Source of the DNA: Antricoccus suffuscus | GTDB lineage: Bacteria; Actinomycetota; Actinomycetes; Mycobacteriales; Antricoccaceae | Direction of reading: 5' to 3' | NCBI RefSeq assembly: GCF_003003235.1 | Contig: NZ_PVUE01000013.1 | Span: 60,690 to 124,689 of the forward strand | DNA length: 64,000 nucleotides | In this document: piece by piece, positions 25,532-34,907 of the stretch | How positions within the stretch are numbered: position 1 is the stretch's first letter | Layout: every line of letters begins with the position of its first letter | Notes under the pieces: model-generated | Database searches by the model: none | What the model saw: the letters and a program-made list of their open reading frames with translations, nothing else | What the model was told of the DNA's origin: nothing | Position numbers and translations under genes: made by a program

Positions 25532-26391
25532 GCCTCACCTCCACACCCTCGACCGCCGCGGCAAACGCTCCCGAGAAATCCACCCGCGCCGCCTACAAAG
25601 TGACACCTGCCCGGGTCCTGCGCTCGGAGTGGTCGAAATTTTGGTCGCTGCGCTCGACCTGGATCGCGGTCGGCCTGAGTCTGGTCTTCGTGGTGGCGTT
25701 CGGCCTCATCTTCGCGGCCCGCTACAAGTCCCACATCACCGCGGGCGTCACTCCGGGCGCGCAGCAGGAGGATCGTTTCGCAAGTGCTACCGCGGTGAGC
25801 CTCTCGCTTTTCGGGGTCAATTTCGGTCAGCTGGTGCTCGGCGTCCTCGGTGTCCTGGTCACGGCCGGCGAATACTCCACCGGCATGATCCGCTCGACCC
25901 TGGCAGCGGTTCCCCGCCGGCTGCCGGTGCTCTGGTCCAAGGCCATCGTCTGCGGCCTGGTGGCACTAGTCGTCGGAAGCGTCGCCGCTTTCGCCTCGTT
26001 CGGGATCGGCAGCCGGATCATCACTGGCACTCCCGCTGCTCTCGCACTGTCGAGCACGGGCGTGGTGCGCAGCCTGTTTGGCGCCGGGATCTATCTCGCC
26101 TTGGTCGCCATCATCGGTGTCGCACTCGGTTCCCTGCTGCGCTCGGCCGCGGCAGGCATCGCCGTGCTGCTCGGCGTACTGCTCCTCGTCCCTGGGCTGG
26201 TCTCGTTATTGCCGACGTCGTGGGCGCAGAATGTCAGCCAGTACCTGCCTAGCAACGCGGGCGATTCGATCCAGGCCTTGACGCGAGCCACGCACACGCT
26301 ATCTGCCGGTGCCGGGCTCGCCGTACTCCTCGGCTGGACCGTCCTCGCGCTGGCCGCCGCCGCCTGGCGACTGATGCGCAGCGACGCCTGA
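25528..26391 (+). CDS. ABC-2 type exporter permease
   Basis: A 287-residue membrane protein with a soluble Thr/Ala-rich N-terminus (about 35 residues) and six hydrophobic helices. The text KVTPARVLRSEWSKFWSLRSTW is the usual amphipathic entry of ABC-2 permeases of this group. It also has GVLGVLVTAGEYSTGMIRSTLAAVPRR, the conserved E-Y-x-x-G-x-I-R-x-T cytoplasmic motif. It overlaps the ATPase gene by 4 bases and forms its partner. The exported substrate is unknown. Confidence 0.88.
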   Translation: MSLTSTPSTAAANAPEKSTRAAYKVTPARVLRSEWSKFWSLRSTWIAVGLSLVFVVAFGLIFAARYKSHITAGVTPGAQQEDRFASATAVSLSLFGVNFGQLVLGVLGVLVTAGEYSTGMIRSTLAAVPRRLPVLWSKAIVCGLVALVVGSVAAFASFGIGSRIITGTPAALALSSTGVVRSLFGAGIYLALVAIIGVALGSLLRSAAAGIAVLLGVLLLVPGLVSLLPTSWAQNVSQYLPSNAGDSIQALTRATHTLSAGAGLAVLLGWTVLALAAAAWRLMRSDA

Positions 26392-26403
26392 TACTCCCCC
26401 GCC

Positions 26404-26443
26404 ACGGGCGAGCCTCCGGCAATATCCTGGAGGTCTCGCCCGT
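26404..26443 (+). terminator. Stem-loop between exporter permease and sensor kinase
   Basis: ACGGGCGAG (26404-26412) pairs with CTCGCCCGT (26435-26443), and CCTCC pairs with GGAGG inside it, leaving an 11-base loop. There is no T tract. It may reduce read-through or protect the upstream mRNA; the sensor kinase starts 33 bases later. Confidence 0.4.
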
Positions 26444-26476
26444 TGGGGCGTCGACGACGATGAAGGGTTGGCGCCG

Positions 26477-27817
26477 GTGAGCACCGAGGACCAATTGTCG
26501 ATCCATCCCAAGGTTGTCGCCTGGCTGGCGGGCACCGGACGATGGTTGCGGCGCGCCGACCGGGCACGGCCATGGCTACTAGACGCCCTGTTGGTGCTGG
26601 CTATCCTGCTGGCCTTCGGCATGTATGCCGCGCTGCAGGGTCACGAGTACCCGACTACTGGCCTGCCGCTTACCATCATCGTGGCTCTGCAGTTCGGTCT
26701 GGCGCTGCCGCTGCTGTGGCGGCGCCGAGCGCCCTCGACGGTGTTCTCCATCGTGCTGGCGGTCTTCCTGCTGCAGTGGTCCCTGAACGTGTCACTGAAC
26801 CTGCCATTGGATCTGTCGCTACATAGCGACGTCATCCTCTTCCTCGCACCGCTCGTCGCGCTCTACAGTCTGGCCCGGCACGGCCTATTGCGGCATCTAG
26901 GCTTCGGTTGTGTCGCGATGCTCGTCGCACTCTTGCTGGTGGCCCTGCGGGTGCCCATCCCGGTGTCTCCCCTCGTCGCGCTGTTCTTCCTGGGTAGCGC
27001 CGCGACCGCGTCGGTCGTCCTGGCGCTCGGGGTCCGGCTCGGTTGGGCCTACCTGGTGGAGCTGCAAGAGCGCGCGGCACGGCTGGAGGTCGAACGCGAC
27101 CAGCGCAGCAAGCTCGCCACGGCTGCCGAACGCGCCCGCATCGCCCGCGAGATGCATGACATCGTCGGTCATAACCTCTCCATCATCATCGGCCTCGCCG
27201 ACGGCGGCTCCCGCGCCGCGGACGTGACGCCGGCGCGCAGCAAACAGGCCCTGGACCTCATTTCCGGCACCAGCCGTCAAGCCCTCGCCGAGTTACGCCG
27301 GACCCTCACCGTGCTCAGCGAAGCACGCAGTGAGAGTGGGCCGGACAACACGCAGAGCGCCGAACTCAGCCCGCAGCCGGGCATCGCGGATCTCGACGCG
27401 CTGTGCGAGCGAGTGCGCGCCGCCGGTCCTCAGGTCGTCTACCGCACGATCGGGAAGCCTGACGCGTTGGATCCCGGTGTGCAGCTGGCGGCGTACCGGA
27501 TCGTGCAGGAATCACTCACCAACACGCTCAAGCACGCAGGCTCCGATACCCGGGCACACCTCACCGTCAGCGCCAACGGCGCCCAGCTCACCGTCCGTAT
27601 CGAGGACATCGGTCCACCCGACGGCGCCGCGCATCACGTGTCGGTCGGCCCGAACAAGCACGGTCACGGTATCGCGGGGATGCGGGAACGGACCGCGCTG
27701 TACGGCGGGACGATCACCGCCGGCCCGTGCCCGGGCGGCGGGTGGAGTGTCGATGCCGTCCTCCCCCTCGTGCCCGTCTCCGCCTCGCAAGTGCCGCACG
27801 TGGACCACGCGTCATGA
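26477..27817 (+). CDS. NarL-type sensor histidine kinase
   Basis: A 446-residue membrane kinase. Five or so N-terminal helices (about residues 35-195) are followed by a HisKA_3 dimerisation domain with phospho-acceptor ARIAREMHDIVGHNLSIII, and then a HATPase domain with VQESLTNTLKHAG and GHGIAGMRERTALYGG. It is the sensor of the pair with the next gene, whose start overlaps its stop by 4 bases. The GTG at 26477 was chosen because AGGG lies about 9 bases upstream. The exporter genes upstream are the likely regulatory target. Confidence 0.88.
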   Translation: MSTEDQLSIHPKVVAWLAGTGRWLRRADRARPWLLDALLVLAILLAFGMYAALQGHEYPTTGLPLTIIVALQFGLALPLLWRRRAPSTVFSIVLAVFLLQWSLNVSLNLPLDLSLHSDVILFLAPLVALYSLARHGLLRHLGFGCVAMLVALLLVALRVPIPVSPLVALFFLGSAATASVVLALGVRLGWAYLVELQERAARLEVERDQRSKLATAAERARIAREMHDIVGHNLSIIIGLADGGSRAADVTPARSKQALDLISGTSRQALAELRRTLTVLSEARSESGPDNTQSAELSPQPGIADLDALCERVRAAGPQVVYRTIGKPDALDPGVQLAAYRIVQESLTNTLKHAGSDTRAHLTVSANGAQLTVRIEDIGPPDGAAHHVSVGPNKHGHGIAGMRERTALYGGTITAGPCPGGGWSVDAVLPLVPVSASQVPHVDHAS

Positions 27818-28485
27818 CCAGCGTGCTCATCGTCGACGACCAGCCGCTGCAACGACTGGGGTTCCGGATGCTGTTGGAAAGCACCCCGGACACTCAGGTG
27901 GTCGGCGAGGCCGCGCACGGCACAGAGGCGGTACGCCGGACCGCCGAGCTGCGCCCCGACGTGGTGCTCATGGATGTGCGGATGCCCGGTATGGACGGGA
28001 TCGAGGCCACCCGGCGCATCGTCGCCGCCGGCGGCCGCTCGCGTGTCCTGGTGCTTACGACCTTCGACCTGGACGAGTACGCCCACGCCGCGCTACGCGC
28101 CGGGGCCAGCGGATTCCTACTCAAGGACGCCCACCCGGAGGAACTACTGGCCGGGATCCGAGCCGTTGCCTGCGGGGACGCGGTCATCGCCCCGCGCCTG
28201 ACCCGGCGCCTGCTCGACGCCTACGCCGACCGGCTGCCCGGCGCCGCCGACGATCAACCGGCTGAAAACGACCCTCGCGTGCGCTCGCTCACCGAGCGAG
28301 AGCGCGAGATCCTGGTCGCGATCGGCCGCGGCTGGAGCAACAGCGAGATCGCCGAGCACCTGGTGCTGTCGCAGTCGACGGTGAAGACGCACGTCGGAAG
28401 GGTCCTGGCCAAGATCGGCGCCAGAGACCGGATCCAGGCCGTGATCCTCACCTACGACCTGGGACTGGTCCGGCCCGCTAAGTAA
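27814..28485 (+). CDS. NarL/LuxR-type response regulator
   Basis: A 223-residue regulator. The receiver domain starts MTSVLIVDDQPLQRLGFRML, with phospho-acceptor Asp in DVVLMDVRMPG (about residue 53) and the switch Lys in GFLLKDAHPEEL. The C-terminal LuxR-type helix-turn-helix is LTEREREILVAIGRGWSNSEIAEHL. It pairs with the sensor kinase just upstream. The gene ends 8 bases inside the 3' end of the convergent TetR gene. Confidence 0.92.
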   Translation: MTSVLIVDDQPLQRLGFRMLLESTPDTQVVGEAAHGTEAVRRTAELRPDVVLMDVRMPGMDGIEATRRIVAAGGRSRVLVLTTFDLDEYAHAALRAGASGFLLKDAHPEELLAGIRAVACGDAVIAPRLTRRLLDAYADRLPGAADDQPAENDPRVRSLTEREREILVAIGRGWSNSEIAEHLVLSQSTVKTHVGRVLAKIGARDRIQAVILTYDLGLVRPAK

Positions 28486-29113
28486 CGGGCTTCTTGCGTA
28501 ACGTCATACGTGACGCCCGGAGCGACCCGTCGCGGATTTCCAGAGAGCGGTATCCATCGAGAAAATGCCCGACGATGCCGTCCAGCAGTGCCCGTAGATC
28601 GGTGTCGGTGTTGTCGAGCCACCAGCCAATCGCTCCGGTCAGCTGCACGATCACGACGTACGCGAGGAGCTGTGGAGGTAGGTCCGAACTCAGCTCGGCA
28701 CGCTGCTGCGCTGCCCGTACGACGTCGTAGACCGCCTCCAGGGTGTAGGCGAAGACTCGGCGGGTGGGTCGTGGAACGGAGGACGACTCCCGTCCGAGGG
28801 CCCGCAGCCCGCTGCTGGACTCGGCCCAGATCTCGTGCAGCGTGTTGGCGACGACCCGCACCAGCTCGGCAAATGACGGCTCGGTGAGCTCTTCTATCTG
28901 TTGGAGGATCCGCGCCGCAGCACGCTGATCGAGCTCGCGGATCAGCCCGCTCTTGGTTTCGAAATACCGGAAGAAGGTTGCCCGTCCAACCTGGGCTTCG
29001 GCGCAGATCTCCTCCACGGCGGTGTCGTCGTACCCGCGCTCGTCGAACAGCCGAATGGCGGCGTCGAAAATCCTCGCCTCCATCTGGCGGCGGTGGGCGG
29101 GGCGAGTCGTCAT
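28478..29113 (-). CDS. TetR family transcriptional regulator
   Basis: A 211-residue regulator. The N-terminal helix-turn-helix reads RIFDAAIRLFDERGYDDTAVEEICAEAQVGRATFFRYFETK, typical of TetR proteins. The rest is an all-helical ligand domain. A GTG at 29149 would add 12 residues; ATG 29113 was chosen as the conventional start. It is divergent from a flavin monooxygenase, with paired inverted repeats in between, so it probably represses that gene. Confidence 0.85.
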   Translation of the reverse strand: MTTRPAHRRQMEARIFDAAIRLFDERGYDDTAVEEICAEAQVGRATFFRYFETKSGLIRELDQRAAARILQQIEELTEPSFAELVRVVANTLHEIWAESSSGLRALGRESSSVPRPTRRVFAYTLEAVYDVVRAAQQRAELSSDLPPQLLAYVVIVQLTGAIGWWLDNTDTDLRALLDGIVGHFLDGYRSLEIRDGSLRASRMTLRKKPVT

Positions 29114-29162
29114 AGATATGGCCTGTTTCTGTAGCGGGTCGGTGGTCACGAACTCGGTCCAA

Positions 29163-29208
29163 TGTATTGACTATTGACCGATACACCAAAGCTGAGACAG
29201 AATCTCAG
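29163..29208 (+). promoter_or_regulatory. Candidate TetR operator and monooxygenase promoter
   Basis: TGTATTG (29163-29169) and CGATACA (29179-29185) form an imperfect inverted repeat. CTGAGA and TCTCAG (29192-29208) form a second with a 5-base gap. TTGACC at 29174 and CAGAAT at 29198 could be -35 and -10 boxes with an 18-base spacer, reading toward the monooxygenase. The operators overlap this promoter, which fits repression. Confidence 0.4.
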
Positions 29209-29261
29209 AAAATCTCCTCGGGTCGGCATCCCGCCGTAGCCCCCGACACGAACGGTGCGCC

Positions 29262-31094
29262 ATGACCACCACAAGACCAGATCTTGAGTTCGACATCGAC
29301 GAGCTGCGCGCGAAGTACGCGACCGAGCGTGCGCGGCGCATCCGCGAAGACGGTTCCAACCAGTACTTCGAGGTGAGCGGACACCTGGCGAAGTACGACG
29401 AGACCGACCCGTACGCCGATCCGGACTTCACCCGGGACCCAATCACCGAGAAGGTCGAGGTCGTCATCATCGGCGGCGGGTTCAGCGGCCTGCTGGCCAG
29501 CGCCCGGCTGATCGAGGCCGGGGTTGAGGACTTCCGGGTCATCGAGGCCGCGGCCGACTTCGGCGGCACCTGGTATTGGAACCGGTACCCAGGAGCGCAG
29601 TGCGACATCGAGTCGTACTGCTACCTCCCGCTGCTCGAAGAGCTCAACTACATGCCGAGGGAGAAGTACTCCTACGGGGACGAGATCTTCGAGCACGCGC
29701 AACGCGTCGGCAAGCACTACGGGCTTTACGAGCGCACTCATTTCCAGACCCGCGTGCGCGATATGCGGTGGGATGAGTCCGCGCAGCGCTGGCTGATTAC
29801 CACCGACCGCGGCGACGATATCCGCGCCGAATTCGTAATCAACGCGATCGGCCCGGCCAGCCGCCCGAAGCTGCCCGGCATCGAAGGCATCCACGACTTC
29901 GAGGGGCATTCATTCCACACCAGCCGTTGGGACTACGGCTATACCGGCGGTGACGCCACCGGCGGCATGACCAAGCTGAGCGACAAGAAGGTCGCGATCA
30001 TCGGCACCGGGGCGTCGGCAATCCAGTGCGTGCCACGCACCGCGCAGTACGCCGAGCATCTCTACGTCTTCCAGCGCACGCCGTCGGCGGTCAACCCCCG
30101 CGGCAACAAGCAGACCGACCCCGAGTGGTGGGCGAGCCTGAAGCCGGGTTGGCAGCAGGAACGCCGCGACAACTTCGGTGGCATCGTGATGGGCGAGCCG
30201 CGCGAAGTCGACCTGGTGCAGGACGGCTGGACGGACATGGCGGCCAAGCTGCGGCAGATGCCGAAGGCGGAGTCCAAGGAAGAGCTGGCGCTGCTGCTGG
30301 AGATCGCGGACTTCCGCAAGATGAACGAGGTCCGTGATCGTGTCGACGAGTTCGTCACCGACGCGGGGCTGGCCGAACGGCTCAAGCCGTACTACAAGTT
30401 CCTCTGCAAGCGTCCGACCTTCAACGACGAGTTCTTGCCAGCGTTCAACCGCGACAACGTCACCTTGGTCGACGTCAGCGACTCCAAGGGGGTCGACCGG
30501 ATCACGCCGCGCGGCGTGGTCGCGGGCGGTAAGGAGTACGAGGTCGACTGCATCATCTACGCGTCGGGCTTCGAGATCACCACGCAGTTCCGCCGCCGGA
30601 TCGGGTTCGACGTCATCGGCCGCGACGGACAGTCGTTGCTGGACGAGTGGACCGACAACATGCGGACACTGCACGGGTTCATGACCCGCGGCTACCCAAA
30701 CTGGTTCCACATCGGCCTGAGCCAGAATGCATTCAGCGTGAACATGACATTCATGTTCGACGAGCAGGCTCGGCACATCGCGTACATCATCGCCGAGACC
30801 AAGCGGCGTGGAGCGGTGGCCGCGGAGCCGACCGAGGAAGGACAGGACGAATGGGTCAGTGTGATCGAGGACGTCCGGCTCGTTAACACCTACCTCGACA
30901 CCTGCACGCCGGGCTACTACAACGATGAAGGCAAGGGGCCGGCCCGTGGCCCCGGAGCTTATGGTCCGGGCATCGTGAAGTTCAACGCGTTGCTGAGTGA
31001 GTGGCGCGAGGAGGGCTCGATGCGGGGCCTGGAGCTTCATCGCAGTACGGAAGCTCGTCGTGGTGCCGACGTACGTCAGGCGACCGATGAGTAA
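29262..31094 (+). CDS. Flavin-containing monooxygenase, Baeyer-Villiger type
   Basis: A 610-residue FAD- and NADPH-dependent monooxygenase. The FAD motif is VVIIGGGFSGLLASARL and the NADPH motif VAIIGTGASAIQCVP. The Baeyer-Villiger fingerprint FxGxxxHxxxW(P/D) is present as FEGHSFHTSRWD. The roughly 65-residue N-terminal extension is like that of the cyclohexanone/steroid/phenylacetone monooxygenase group. It should insert oxygen next to a ketone to give an ester or lactone. Its stop overlaps the start of a serine hydrolase gene by 8 bases, suggesting that the ester is cut next. Confidence 0.9.
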   Translation: MTTTRPDLEFDIDELRAKYATERARRIREDGSNQYFEVSGHLAKYDETDPYADPDFTRDPITEKVEVVIIGGGFSGLLASARLIEAGVEDFRVIEAAADFGGTWYWNRYPGAQCDIESYCYLPLLEELNYMPREKYSYGDEIFEHAQRVGKHYGLYERTHFQTRVRDMRWDESAQRWLITTDRGDDIRAEFVINAIGPASRPKLPGIEGIHDFEGHSFHTSRWDYGYTGGDATGGMTKLSDKKVAIIGTGASAIQCVPRTAQYAEHLYVFQRTPSAVNPRGNKQTDPEWWASLKPGWQQERRDNFGGIVMGEPREVDLVQDGWTDMAAKLRQMPKAESKEELALLLEIADFRKMNEVRDRVDEFVTDAGLAERLKPYYKFLCKRPTFNDEFLPAFNRDNVTLVDVSDSKGVDRITPRGVVAGGKEYEVDCIIYASGFEITTQFRRRIGFDVIGRDGQSLLDEWTDNMRTLHGFMTRGYPNWFHIGLSQNAFSVNMTFMFDEQARHIAYIIAETKRRGAVAAEPTEEGQDEWVSVIEDVRLVNTYLDTCTPGYYNDEGKGPARGPGAYGPGIVKFNALLSEWREEGSMRGLELHRSTEARRGADVRQATDE

Positions 31095-32262
31095 TCAGTC
31101 GGTGGTCCCGCAGATCAACGGTCACGTCGAACCCGGTTACGAGGCGGTTCGCGAGGCGTTCGCGCGCAACTTCGAGCGACACGAAGAGGTCGGCGCGTCG
31201 TTCTGCCTCTATCGCGACGGCAAGCCAGTTGTCGACCTGTGGGCAGGCGTAGCCGATCGCGCGACCGGGCGCGAATGGTCGCAGGACGCCGTCGCGCTGG
31301 TCTTCTCCACGACCAAGGGTGCGGCCGCGGTCTGCCTGCACCTGCTGGTGCAACGGGGGCTGATCGCCCTGGACGAGCCGGTCGCGACGTACTGGCCGCA
31401 GTTCGCCCCCGCCGGCAAGGGTTCGGTAACGGTCCGGCAGGCAGCCGGTCACCGGGTCGGTATCGCGCCGATCCCCGAGGGTCTTACCCTTGCCGATCTG
31501 CTCGGCTGGGAACCGATCGTTTCCGCGCTCGCGGCCGCTGAGCCGATCTGGGAGCCGGGCAGCGCACACGGCTACCACGCGCTGAGCTTCGGCTGGATCG
31601 TCGGCGAGCTGGTGCGGCGGGTCAGTGGCAAAAGCATCGGTGAGTTCTTCGCGAGCGAGGTCGCCGGGCCTCTCGGCTTGGATTTCTGGATCGGGCTGCC
31701 GGAAGACGTCGAGCCCCGGGTGGCGGTGCTGGACTTTGCGCCGCCGGCCGACCTGTCGGGACTGCCGGAGGAGCAGCAGGCCGAGATCGCGCGGCTGGTC
31801 GGGCCCGGATCGCTGTTCTGGCAGGCCGCCGGGCGGGGGCTGATCAAGCAGTCCGACTACAACTCGCGGGCGATGCGGGCCGCACAGGTCCCTGGTGCCG
31901 GCGGTGTCGGCTCGGCGCGCTCGCTGGCGCGGATGTACGCCGCGACCATCGGTGAGGTGGACGGCGTACGCCTGCTCGAGCCGGCGACCGTGGATGCGGC
32001 ACGAACCCTGGTCTCCGAGGGAACCGACCGCGTGCTCGGGATGCCGACGCGATTCGGCGCCGGTTTTATGGTGCCGGGCGGCTCGTTCGTGCTGTACGAC
32101 GAGCACTCCTATGGCCACTATGGCGCTGGCGGCTCGGTCGGTCTCGCCTCACCGGAGTCGGGGCTGGCCTTCGGCTACGTGCCGAACCGGATGACCTCCA
32201 GCCTGATTGGCGATCCCCGCACGCTGGCGTTGTTCGAAGCCGTCCGATCAAGTCTCGCGTAA
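31087..32262 (+). CDS. Serine hydrolase, beta-lactamase/EstB family
   Basis: A 391-residue class C beta-lactamase-like hydrolase. The nucleophile motif SxxK is STTK, in ALVFSTTKGAAAVCLH near residue 75. The tyrosine motif is in the GYHALSFG segment, and the third motif is represented by HYGAGGSVG. These features fit the EstB esterase branch, not true beta-lactamases. Translation is coupled to the monooxygenase upstream, so a role in hydrolysing the ester or lactone it produces is a reasonable inference. Confidence 0.88.
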   Translation: MSNQSVVPQINGHVEPGYEAVREAFARNFERHEEVGASFCLYRDGKPVVDLWAGVADRATGREWSQDAVALVFSTTKGAAAVCLHLLVQRGLIALDEPVATYWPQFAPAGKGSVTVRQAAGHRVGIAPIPEGLTLADLLGWEPIVSALAAAEPIWEPGSAHGYHALSFGWIVGELVRRVSGKSIGEFFASEVAGPLGLDFWIGLPEDVEPRVAVLDFAPPADLSGLPEEQQAEIARLVGPGSLFWQAAGRGLIKQSDYNSRAMRAAQVPGAGGVGSARSLARMYAATIGEVDGVRLLEPATVDAARTLVSEGTDRVLGMPTRFGAGFMVPGGSFVLYDEHSYGHYGAGGSVGLASPESGLAFGYVPNRMTSSLIGDPRTLALFEAVRSSLA

Positions 32263-32305
32263 CGTCACGCGTCCCGGTCGTTAGTAGCGACCGGGGCGTA
32301 TGACG
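32263..32305. terminator. Bidirectional hairpin between serine hydrolase and der
   Basis: CGTCCCGGTCG (32270-32280) pairs with CGACCGGGGCG (32288-32298) with one mismatch around a 7-base loop. Outer CGTCA/TGACG pairs extend the stem. It fills the 54-base gap between convergent genes. Confidence 0.6.
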
Positions 32306-32316
32306 CTATCCGGAAG

Positions 32317-33714
32317 TTACTTCCGGCGTTTACGTTCGCGGACGCTAATCCGGATCGGGCTGCCGATGAAGCCGAAGTCCTCGCGCATGCGCCGTTCGAT
32401 GAACCTCAGGTACTGCGCATCGATGAACCCGGTCGTGAAGATGATGAACCGTGGCGGGCGCGCCGAGGCCTGCGTCGCGAACAGGATCCGCGGCTGCTTG
32501 CCACTGCGCACGGGGTGCGGATGCGCCGACGCGATCTCCGACAGCCACGCGTTGAGCTTGCCGGTCGGCACACGCGTGTCCCACGACGCGAGCGCGGTCC
32601 GCATCGCCGGCGCGAGCTTGTCAACGGCGCGGCCGGTCTTCGCCGAGATATTGATCCGCTGCACCCACGGGATCCGCACGAGATCGCGTTCGAGCTCGCG
32701 ATCCAAGTAGTAGCGGCGATCCTCGCTCATCAGGTCCCACTTGTTCATCGCCAGTACGACGGCCCGACCGGACTCGACGACCTGGGTGATGATCCGCTGG
32801 TCCTGCTCGCTGATCACTTCGGAGGCATCCAGCAGTACGACGCCAATCTCGGCCGCCTCGATCGCCGACGCCGTACGCAGACTCGCGTAATACTCCGCAC
32901 CGCTGGCGTCCTTGACCCGCTTGCGCATTCCCGCTGTGTCGACGAACCGCCACATCTCGCCGCCGACCTCGACGATGCTGTCGACCGGGTCGACCGTCGT
33001 ACCGGCGACGTCGTGTACGACGGACCGTTCTTCCTTGGCGAGCTTGTTGAGCAGTGAGGACTTGCCGACGTTGGGCCGCCCGACGAGGGCGACGCGCCGC
33101 GGACCGCCGTACGAACGGTATGTCTCACGCGGCGCCTCCGGAAGAGACTCCAGTACGACGTCGAGCAGGTCACCGCTGCCGCGGCCGTGCAGCGCGCTGA
33201 CCGGATAGGGCTCGCCCAGACCCAGCGACCACAGCGCCGCAGCATCGGACTCGGCGCGGGCATCGTCGACCTTGTTGGCGACCAGGATCACCGGCGTCTT
33301 GGCCTTGCGCAGCACCCGCACGGCCTGTTCGTCGGTCACCGTCGCGCCCACGCTGGTGTCCACGATGAACAGCACGACGTCGGCATTGCGCATCGCGTGT
33401 TCGGCCTGCAACGTGACGCTCGCGGCCATCCCCGACGCGTCGGGTTCCCAACCGCCGGTATCCATCAGCGTGAACCGCCGGCCGTTCCAGCTGGCGTCGT
33501 ACGTCACCCGGTCACGAGTGACCCCAGGAACGTCCTGTACGACGGCGGCGCGGCGACCGAGGATGCGGTTGACCAGCGTCGACTTGCCGACGTTGGGCCG
33601 CCCGACCACCGCGACGACCGGCGCCGGGGCGAGGGTGTCGGCGTCTGCATCAGGGTCGATACCGATCTCGGCGAGTTCGGACGCCACCCAGTCGGGTAAC
33701 GCTTCTTCGCTCAT
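32317..33714 (-). CDS. der: Ribosome biogenesis GTPase Der (EngA)
   Basis: A 465-residue double GTPase. G1 motifs appear twice ([18 protein letters not shown] and [17 protein letters not shown]), each with a DTGG or DTAG G3 motif and NKVD or NKWD G4 motif. The C-terminal KH-like domain ends with RKRRK. Der binds the 50S subunit and is needed for its assembly. The gene is adjacent to cmk (0 bases apart), as in Mycobacterium (Rv1713 after Rv1712). Confidence 0.97.
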   Translation of the reverse strand: MSEEALPDWVASELAEIGIDPDADADTLAPAPVVAVVGRPNVGKSTLVNRILGRRAAVVQDVPGVTRDRVTYDASWNGRRFTLMDTGGWEPDASGMAASVTLQAEHAMRNADVVLFIVDTSVGATVTDEQAVRVLRKAKTPVILVANKVDDARAESDAAALWSLGLGEPYPVSALHGRGSGDLLDVVLESLPEAPRETYRSYGGPRRVALVGRPNVGKSSLLNKLAKEERSVVHDVAGTTVDPVDSIVEVGGEMWRFVDTAGMRKRVKDASGAEYYASLRTASAIEAAEIGVVLLDASEVISEQDQRIITQVVESGRAVVLAMNKWDLMSEDRRYYLDRELERDLVRIPWVQRINISAKTGRAVDKLAPAMRTALASWDTRVPTGKLNAWLSEIASAHPHPVRSGKQPRILFATQASARPPRFIIFTTGFIDAQYLRFIERRMREDFGFIGSPIRISVRERKRRK

Positions 33715-34419
33715 CTAGTTGCCTCTTTGTTGTTGTTGCTTTGAGGTCGGCGCGTGCCAGACCAGGTGAAGTGCAGTGTCTATTGTCTGCTCAAGTGTGA
33801 GGTTGGTGGTGTCGATCTCGTGCACGCCGTCACTGGCGCTCTGGAAGTCGACCACCGTCGAGTCCTTCTCGTCGCGTACGACGATCTGCGCGGTCGTCAT
33901 CGTGAGCGTCTCCTGGTCGACGGTGTCATGCAGTTCCGCCGTACGCCGCGCGATGCGGGCCTCGGGGTCGGCAGTGATCAGCAGCCGTACGTCGGCGTAC
34001 GGCGCGACCACCGTCGTGGTGTCGCGGCCCTCGAGCACGATCGCTCCCCCGGCGACGATCGCCTGCTGGCGGGCGATCAACTCCGCGCGTACGGCGAGGT
34101 TGGTCGCGACCGCGCTGACGTTTTCGGACACCCTGGTCGTGCGGATTTCCGCCGTGACGTCGCGTCCGTTGGCGATCACGGTCTGATCGGCGGGGTCGGT
34201 GGGGGTGAAAAGTTCTAGCTGCTGCGCGTATGCGGCCGTAGCGGCCTCGTCGTGCAGGTCGATCCCGTCGTACATCGCCGCGGCGCAGACCGCGCGGTAC
34301 ATCGCGCCGGTGTCGAGGTAGCGCAGCCCCAGCCGGGTCGCGACCGCCTTAGCGACGGTCGACTTGCCGGAGCCGGACGGCCCGTCGATCGCGACGACGC
34401 CGGTGAACGTCTCGCTCAT
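33715..34419 (-). CDS. cmk: Cytidylate kinase
   Basis: A 234-residue (d)CMP kinase. The P-loop DGPSGSGKSTVAKAVATRLG is at residues 13-32, followed by LRYLDTGAMYRA for the CMP site. Later come VSENVSAVATNLAVRAELIARQQ and LEGRDTTTVV, as in Cmk. It phosphorylates CMP and dCMP in pyrimidine nucleotide synthesis. It lies directly upstream of der in the expected order. Confidence 0.96.
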   Translation of the reverse strand: MSETFTGVVAIDGPSGSGKSTVAKAVATRLGLRYLDTGAMYRAVCAAAMYDGIDLHDEAATAAYAQQLELFTPTDPADQTVIANGRDVTAEIRTTRVSENVSAVATNLAVRAELIARQQAIVAGGAIVLEGRDTTTVVAPYADVRLLITADPEARIARRTAELHDTVDQETLTMTTAQIVVRDEKDSTVVDFQSASDGVHEIDTTNLTLEQTIDTALHLVWHAPTSKQQQQRGN

Positions 34420-34437
34420 CGGCCGATCCGCGGGTTT

Positions 34438-34481
34438 AAGTGCAACGTTGTGTCCGGACGGTGAGCACTAAGGTTGCACTT
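34438..34481 (-). promoter_or_regulatory. Inverted repeat between aroH and cmk
   Basis: AAGTGCAAC (34438-34446) pairs with GTTGCACTT (34473-34481) around a 26-base loop that contains GTCCGGAC and further short complementary pieces. It lies in the 76-base gap downstream of aroH and upstream of cmk on the minus strand. It may be a terminator or a leader structure. Confidence 0.4.
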
Positions 34482-34495
34482 TAAATCGGACATGC

Positions 34496-34858
34496 TCACG
34501 TGGCGAGGTCTCTGCGGAGCGCGGCGGCGCCACGCAGGTAGACATGCTTAACATCGGCGCGGGCGCGATCGGTATCGGCGAGCGCCATGAGTCGTACGAC
34601 GCGCGGCATCGAGTCCGGCACGGCCATCTCGACCGAACACATCAGCGGTACGTCGGTGAAACCCATCTGGCGGGCGGCGTACGCCGGGAAGTCCGACGTA
34701 ATGTCCGGTGTCGCGGTGAAGTAGATGCAGACAAGGTCGGCGTTTTCGAGTTCGTTACGCTTCATGACCTCGGCAACGAGCTCGGCGGTCGCCGAGTGGA
34801 CTTCGTCGCGCACGTCGTGGTCGACCTGGATAGCTCCGCGAAACGCGCGTAGTGCCAC
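34496..34858 (-). CDS. aroH: Chorismate mutase, AroH class
   Basis: A 120-residue protein of the monofunctional Bacillus AroH class. It starts MALRAFRGAIQVDHD, followed by NADLVCIYFTATPDITSDFPAYAARQMG and the VPLMCSVEMAVP segment, with the arginine and glutamate positions of the AroH active site. It converts chorismate to prephenate for Phe/Tyr synthesis. The GTG at 34858 was chosen because GAGGGAG lies about 6 bases upstream and it gives the family-standard start; the frame extends to 34936. Confidence 0.9.
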   Translation of the reverse strand: MALRAFRGAIQVDHDVRDEVHSATAELVAEVMKRNELENADLVCIYFTATPDITSDFPAYAARQMGFTDVPLMCSVEMAVPDSMPRVVRLMALADTDRARADVKHVYLRGAAALRRDLAT

Positions 34859-34907
34859 TTGAACTCCCTCACTCACCTGACCAGTTGGCCATGACCAGTT
34901 GTCCAGC

